From: CAZSNH01 sp052388455
Lineage (GTDB): Bacteria; Pseudomonadota; Alphaproteobacteria; Rhizobiales; Hyphomicrobiaceae
Direction of reading: 5' to 3'
NCBI GenBank assembly: GCA_052388455.1
Contig: JBQTIA010000123.1
Span: 1 to 17,888, forward strand
Length of the DNA: 17,888 bases
The notes beneath the pieces are model-generated. The model worked only from the letters and a program-made list of their open reading frames with translations, had not been told where the DNA came from and searched no databases. Positions 14,031 through 17,888 of the stretch are shown here, one piece after another. Every line of letters begins with the position of its first letter. Positions within the stretch are counted from its first letter, which is position 1. Both the position numbers and the translations under genes were made by a program.

Positions 14031-14660
14031 ATGTACGCCATCAAGGAAATCTTCTACACGCTGCAGGGCGAGGGCGCGAATGCCGGAACGCCGGCGGTGT
14101 TCTGCCGGTTCGCCGGCTGCAATCTGTGGTCAGGGCGCGAAGCCGACCGTGCAGCCGCGCAGTGCACATTCTGCGATACAGATTTCGTCGGGACCGACGG
14201 CCCCGGTGGCGGCCGGTTCGCAACCGCCGACGACCTCGCCCGCGCGTGCTCGGAAGCCCGTGGTGGCACCCGCGGTCCGAGCCTCGTGGTGCTGACGGGC
14301 GGAGAGCCGATGCTCCAGGTCGATCGGCCGCTGATCGACGCGCTGCACGCGCGGGGGTTTTCCATCGCCATCGAGACCAACGGCACGCTTCCCGTTCCGG
14401 AGGACATCGACTGGGTCTGCGTCTCTCCGAAGGCCGGCACCGAGCTGATACAGACGACCGGCGACGAGTTGAAGCTCGTCTTTCCGCAGCCCGCGCTCGA
14501 TCCCGGCGAACTGCTCGCCCTCGACTTCGAGCACCGCTTCCTGCAGCCCATGGACGGCCCCCGGCGGGCGGAGAACACGGCCGCGGCGATCGCGTACTGC
14601 AAGGCGAATCCGCCCTGGCGGCTTTCGGTGCAGACCCACAAGGTCATCGGCATACCCTGA
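14031..14660 (+). CDS. queE: 7-carboxy-7-deazaguanine synthase QueE
   Basis: A 209-aa radical SAM enzyme that rearranges 6-carboxytetrahydropterin to 7-carboxy-7-deazaguanine, the second dedicated step toward preQ0 and queuosine. It opens YAIKEIFYTLQGEG, the substrate and cofactor region typical of QueE. The iron-sulfur cysteines are Cys30, Cys45 and Cys48, spaced C-x14-C-x2-C. This is the expanded motif known for a subset such as Burkholderia QueE, not the standard Cx3Cx2C. The SAM-binding GGEP lies at 90-93, and IETNGT and VSPKAG follow as expected. The start ATG 14031 lacks a strong ribosome site. The queD gene starts 91 bases past its end. Confidence 0.94.
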   Translation: MYAIKEIFYTLQGEGANAGTPAVFCRFAGCNLWSGREADRAAAQCTFCDTDFVGTDGPGGGRFATADDLARACSEARGGTRGPSLVVLTGGEPMLQVDRPLIDALHARGFSIAIETNGTLPVPEDIDWVCVSPKAGTELIQTTGDELKLVFPQPALDPGELLALDFEHRFLQPMDGPRRAENTAAAIAYCKANPPWRLSVQTHKVIGIP

Positions 14661-14751
14661 GCCGTTCTCAGGTTCGGTGCGACAGTTGCGGCGCCGCGGG
14701 TCGAGGGGAAGCGGGTTGCCCCTCCGGCGGCGATCCCCTATTCCCTCACCC

Positions 14752-15123
14752 ATGCGCATCTACAAGGACTTTCATTTCGAGGCGGCGCACTTTCTGCCGA
14801 GCGCCGCGCCGGGAACGGCGAATGCCCGCATCCACGGACATTCGTTCCGCGCCCGTGTCGTCGTCGACGGCGAGCCGGATGATGAGACGGGCTACGTCAT
14901 GCACTTCGACGAGTTGACGCGATTGATCGCGGACGCGGAGGCCGCCCTCGATCACCGGCTGCTCAACGAGATCGAGGGGCTGTCGGCGCCGACGCTCGAG
15001 CGCATCGCGATCTGGCTCTGGAACCGCATGCAGAATCGCGTTCCGGGACTCGCCGAGATTCATGTTTCCCGCGACACCTGCCGCGAAGGCGTGATCTATT
15101 GCGGTCCCGTTCGCAGGACCTGA
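14752..15123 (+). CDS. queD: 6-carboxytetrahydropterin synthase family protein QueD, active-site Cys replaced
   Basis: A 123-aa protein of the PTPS/QueD fold, which makes 6-carboxytetrahydropterin from dihydroneopterin triphosphate. Zinc ligands His13 (FEAAHFL), His28 and His30 (IHGHSF) are present, as is the DH pair at 67-68 (ALDHRLLNEI) and PTLERIAIWLW. The catalytic Cys of the CxxxHGH motif is Asn24 here (NARIHGH), and the pterin-anchoring Glu near the C-terminus appears as Asp108 (SRDTCREG). Its place between queE and queF strongly supports the pathway role. Start ATG 14752 fits the family (MRIYKDFHFEAAHF), although no clear ribosome site precedes it. The gap to queF is 27 bases. Confidence 0.88.
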   Translation: MRIYKDFHFEAAHFLPSAAPGTANARIHGHSFRARVVVDGEPDDETGYVMHFDELTRLIADAEAALDHRLLNEIEGLSAPTLERIAIWLWNRMQNRVPGLAEIHVSRDTCREGVIYCGPVRRT

Positions 15124-15150
15124 GCCGTCGAAATTCGAGGACTCGATTCC

Positions 15151-15612
15151 ATGGCGCGCAAGGCACCGGCTACCACCCATCTCGGCCGCCCGTCGGAGCT
15201 ACCGCTCAGCCCGGAGGCGGCGCTACTCGACCGCGTGCCCAATCCGCACGCCGACACGCTTTATGCGGCCCGCTTCACCGCGCCCGAGTTCACCTCGCTC
15301 TGTCCGGTGACCGGTCAGCCCGACTTCGCCCACATCGTGATCGACTACGTGCCGAAAGAGTGGCTGGTCGAAAGCAAGAGCCTCAAGCTCTACCTCGCCG
15401 CCTTCCGCAATCACGGCGCCTTTCACGAGGATTGCACGGTGGCCATCGGCAAGCGGCTCGTGGCCCTGCTGGAGCCGCACTATCTTCGCATCGGCGGCTA
15501 CTGGTATCCGCGCGGCGGCATGCCGATCGACGTCTTCTGGCAGTGGGGGAAACTCGACCGCGGCGTCTGGCTGCCCGACCAAGGCGTCCCGACGTACCGC
15601 GGGCGCGGCTAG
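15151..15612 (+). CDS. queF: NADPH-dependent 7-cyano-7-deazaguanine reductase QueF
   Basis: A 153-aa QueF of the short, unimodular (YkvM-like) type that reduces the preQ0 nitrile to the preQ1 amine. The catalytic Cys51 and Asp58 lie in SLCPVTGQPDFA. The QueF signature ESKSLKLYLAAFRN starts at Glu74, with His92 and Glu93 following (FHEDC). Start ATG 15151 has GAGGA about nine bases upstream. It completes a queE-queD-queF group transcribed in one direction. QueC (preQ0 synthase) is not in the window and must be elsewhere if the pathway is complete. No preQ1 riboswitch is recognised upstream of the group. Confidence 0.95.
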   Translation: MARKAPATTHLGRPSELPLSPEAALLDRVPNPHADTLYAARFTAPEFTSLCPVTGQPDFAHIVIDYVPKEWLVESKSLKLYLAAFRNHGAFHEDCTVAIGKRLVALLEPHYLRIGGYWYPRGGMPIDVFWQWGKLDRGVWLPDQGVPTYRGRG

Positions 15613-15622
15613 ACCACGTTTT

Positions 15623-15647
15623 GCTTCGGACCCTGTCAGTCCGAAGC
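15623..15647. terminator. Stem-loop between convergent queF and the L,D-transpeptidase gene
   Basis: GCTTCGGAC and GTCCGAAGC form a perfect 9-bp stem with a 7-base loop, 11 bases after the queF stop. There is no proper T-run downstream on either strand, but the position between converging genes supports a terminator role. Confidence 0.55.
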
Positions 15648-15711
15648 GTGAATCTTCGGTCCAAATAGAAATCTAGGCCGTGCCCGCTGATTGTTCCAAA
15701 ATGGTTTTCGC

Positions 15712-17514
15712 TCAGTCGTCGTAGCCGTAATCGAAGATCGAGCGGTAGCGCTGGTAACGCTGCGGCTTGTAGTAAGGCCGGTAGACGGGCTGGTAGGTCT
15801 CGCGCCACGTATTCCGCCAGGCCCGCGCATAGCGCGTGTTGCGCCGCGGCGTGGCGCTCGCGATCGCCTCGTCCTTCTTGCGGGCGATGACTTCCGGCAT
15901 CTGCACGATGAAATCGGTGCCCTTGCCGACCTCGCTGCGGGCCATGTCGTAATCGGAAATGATCAGCGAAGAGCCGGGCTTCACCACCTCCGCGATCTTC
16001 AGGTGGACGTCGGCCGGGATGCGGATGCGGTCGAGCGCAGCCATGGCACGGCGCACGTCGGTCGCGCGCGGCAGCACGTTGGCGTCCGAATTGCGGATCT
16101 TCGGCGGCGTCAGTCCCGTTTCATCGACCGACACCACGTTCCAGTCGAGCGCCGTCCGGCTGTCGTCGCGCCACCGGGTGGCGGTGAACACGAACGTGCC
16201 GAGCCGGCGGTCGTTGCCGGTGATGCTCGCCTCGGCTTCAGTGATCGGCTCGAAGCCCTGGCGGACGGACACCATACCGGTGCGGCTCGAGACGAACACG
16301 GAGACGGGCTTGGGCCGGTTGCGTTCGGCAAGCTGGAAATCCTCCAGTGCCTTGGTGGTGTCCTTGGACGTCGCCTGGGCCTGCGCGAGGGCCGCCTTGG
16401 TCGCTTTCGCGGCAGCCTCGGTCTCGTCAATCAGCCGCTCGGATTCCGTAACGGCGCTGCGGGCGGCCTTCAACTCGTCGGTGGCGGCATTGGCGCTCGT
16501 CCGCAGGATCGCGACACGAGAGCGCTCAGTGCTTTCCTTGCGGCTCAGCACCAGCAGCTTGTCGGCGCGCATGCGGGGTGCGCGGGCCGCGAGGTCCTTC
16601 GCCTGTGCGGCGAGGCGGCTCTCGGCGGAGACGGCGATGCGGCGGGTTTTTTCGGCCAGCCCCGCAAGGCGCTTGCTTTCGAGGCGCAGCGTCTTGATGT
16701 CGGCCTTGGAGGCGATCAGTGCCAGCCGGGCGCTCTCGGCCGCCGTCGCCGCCGTGTCGAGAACGGCCTTCGCCGCAAGCTCGGCGGCGACGATGCGGTC
16801 CTTCTCGATCTGGCGCGCGGCCCCCAGGGCCGCGAGCGTGGACGGCGAGCCGCCGTCAGTAGGTCCGCCGATCAGCGATCCCGGAGCCATCGAGCCGTCA
16901 TCCGTCGCGGAATTGGCCGCCACCTGCGTATCGACGGCGGGCAGGGCGGAGAACAGCGCGGGATGCGAGATGCGCACCGGGGCCTGCACGTCAGGCACGA
17001 TGATCACGCGGGTATTGAGCGCGGTCATACCAAAAAAGCTCTGCGCGAAATCGTGGGGCAGCCGTATGCAGCCGTGCGAGGCCGCGTAGCGCGGAACTTC
17101 GCCCGCGTGCATCGCGATACCGCTCCACAGCAGTCGCTGCATGTGCGGCATGGAGGCCCCGAGATAGATGTTGGAGGTGTGCTCCACCTTCTTCTGAATG
17201 ACGCTGTAGATGCCCTTCGGCGTGTCGTAGCCGACGGTGCCGGTCGAGACGCGCGACTGCACCACGAAGCCGTTGGCGTCGTAGACGTACATGCGCTGTC
17301 GGTTGAGCGAGATCAGCGACAGCAAAGGCGGCGCAGCCTGCGGAACCGGCGCCGTCTTGGCGGTATCGCCGACGTACGCGAGCCGCTGGTTTTGTGCCAT
17401 CGCCGCCTCCGGCAGGCTGAGAGCGGCGGCGAGCAGTGCGGCGAGACCGATGTGGCGGCTGGCGCTGCGGGTGGGGTGATCGTGGCGGGAACAATCTGGG
17501 TGGAGCTTGGACAC
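15712..17514 (-). CDS. Secreted L,D-transpeptidase (YkuD) with coiled coil and degenerate second YkuD-like region
   Basis: A 600-aa periplasmic enzyme expected to form 3-3 peptidoglycan crosslinks or attach proteins to the wall. It has a signal peptide with likely cleavage after AMA at residue 40. The YkuD domain spans about 65-173: LISLNRQRMYVYDANG, DTPKGIYSV, and the active site HAGEVPRYAASHGCIRL with His136, His147, Cys149 and Arg151. Residues about 235-400 are Ala/Lys/Glu-rich and look like a long coiled coil. Residues about 402-550 (VSVFVSSRTGMVSVRQGFEP, RRLGTFVFTATRW) repeat the YkuD strand pattern but lack SHGC. The C-terminus is Arg/Tyr-rich and basic (YRPYYKPQRYQRYR). The start is GTG 17514 with AGGGGG about nine bases upstream. 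Confidence 0.92.
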   Translation of the reverse strand: MSKLHPDCSRHDHPTRSASRHIGLAALLAAALSLPEAAMAQNQRLAYVGDTAKTAPVPQAAPPLLSLISLNRQRMYVYDANGFVVQSRVSTGTVGYDTPKGIYSVIQKKVEHTSNIYLGASMPHMQRLLWSGIAMHAGEVPRYAASHGCIRLPHDFAQSFFGMTALNTRVIIVPDVQAPVRISHPALFSALPAVDTQVAANSATDDGSMAPGSLIGGPTDGGSPSTLAALGAARQIEKDRIVAAELAAKAVLDTAATAAESARLALIASKADIKTLRLESKRLAGLAEKTRRIAVSAESRLAAQAKDLAARAPRMRADKLLVLSRKESTERSRVAILRTSANAATDELKAARSAVTESERLIDETEAAAKATKAALAQAQATSKDTTKALEDFQLAERNRPKPVSVFVSSRTGMVSVRQGFEPITEAEASITGNDRRLGTFVFTATRWRDDSRTALDWNVVSVDETGLTPPKIRNSDANVLPRATDVRRAMAALDRIRIPADVHLKIAEVVKPGSSLIISDYDMARSEVGKGTDFIVQMPEVIARKKDEAIASATPRRNTRYARAWRNTWRETYQPVYRPYYKPQRYQRYRSIFDYGYDD

Positions 17515-17888
17515 GGACTTTGACCCCCTGACGCGAGGTCCGGCCGGCAGTGGACGGACCCCTTACAACTCACTCCAACAAATCAAAGGAGCGTCCTCAA
17601 ATGCTTGCATGAAACTTGGTTACGCGGCAGCTAAAATTTGGAGCTGTCCAAACACATTGGTGTGAGCACGGAATGGCAGCAGGTCCGGCCTGCGCTACGG
17701 TTAACCCGACCTATGCACCAGAACGCGGCCGCGACGAAGGTGAATTTGGCGGTACGCCAGAAGAAGCGCGCAGTTCGATGCCGTCGCATCGGACAAGCGT
17801 TTCGACGCCGCGTGGCGTCAAATTCACCCCGCCCGTCTTGGCGAAGCCAAGCTTCGCTTGGACAGGGTCGCACGCCCGTGGCCGCCCA
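17515..17888. other. Right-edge region without a recognised gene
   Basis: These 374 bases hold the upstream region of the L,D-transpeptidase gene and then unassigned sequence. I see no convincing promoter. A stem-loop GCGAAGC-CAA-GCTTCGC lies at 17841-17857. An ORF of 80 codons on the minus strand (17631-17873) has a hydrophobic stretch (FTFVAAAFWCIG), but no ribosome site and no recognisable family, so I do not call it. Confidence 0.4.

Noticed and set aside
15691..17523. 610-codon forward ORF opposite the L,D-transpeptidase
   Set aside because: Long only because of GC-rich codon use; the minus strand has the signal peptide and catalytic motif, the plus strand has no recognisable domain.
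17631..17873. 80-codon minus-strand ORF at the right edge
   Set aside because: No ribosome site, no family resemblance, and frame-dependent composition; only a short hydrophobic stretch supports it.

Overview
The window looks like chromosomal DNA of a high-GC alphaproteobacterium, probably of the Hyphomicrobiales type. The reasons are the strong G/C bias at third codon positions, an ELM1-family gene, a large periplasmic L,D-transpeptidase of the kind common in that order, and a queE-queD-queF group. I cannot name a genus from the sequence.

Left part (1-3532): the end of a mobile island. It holds a decayed gene resembling a plasmid replication initiator (three in-frame TGA stops), an intact VapBC-type toxin-antitoxin pair, a short antitoxin-like remnant and a P4-type tyrosine integrase. 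The island ends at the 3' half of a tRNA-Pro(GGG) gene, running from the anticodon loop to CCA, which marks the attachment site. The intact tRNA should lie to the left, outside the window.

Middle (3533-10763): a Fic-domain protein with its own winged helix and two matching inverted-repeat operators on its promoter, followed by a short coupled ORF that looks broken. Then come an Lrp/AsnC regulator; a forward run of ELM1-like protein, 2OG-Fe(II) oxygenase and CPBP-family membrane protease; a small secreted Cys-containing protein on the other strand; and the ABC-F translation factor EttA.

Accessory patch (10764-13979): two paralogous Phd/VapC-type modules flank a 14-TM DHA2-type efflux gene. 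Both modules are decayed by different lesions. The first toxin has a one-base frameshift. The second antitoxin has a one-base frameshift near its C-terminus, and its toxin is split by a 124-bp MITE-like element flanked by a perfect 10-bp target duplication.

Right part (13980-17888): queE, queD and queF of the queuosine precursor pathway (queC is not in the window), a stem-loop between convergent genes, and a large secreted L,D-transpeptidase that carries a second, cysteine-less YkuD-like region after a coiled coil.

I see no clearly new defence or metabolic system. The most distinctive signals are the MITE insertion, the twin broken toxin-antitoxin modules around the efflux gene, the Fic operator pair, and a QueD homologue without the usual catalytic cysteine.
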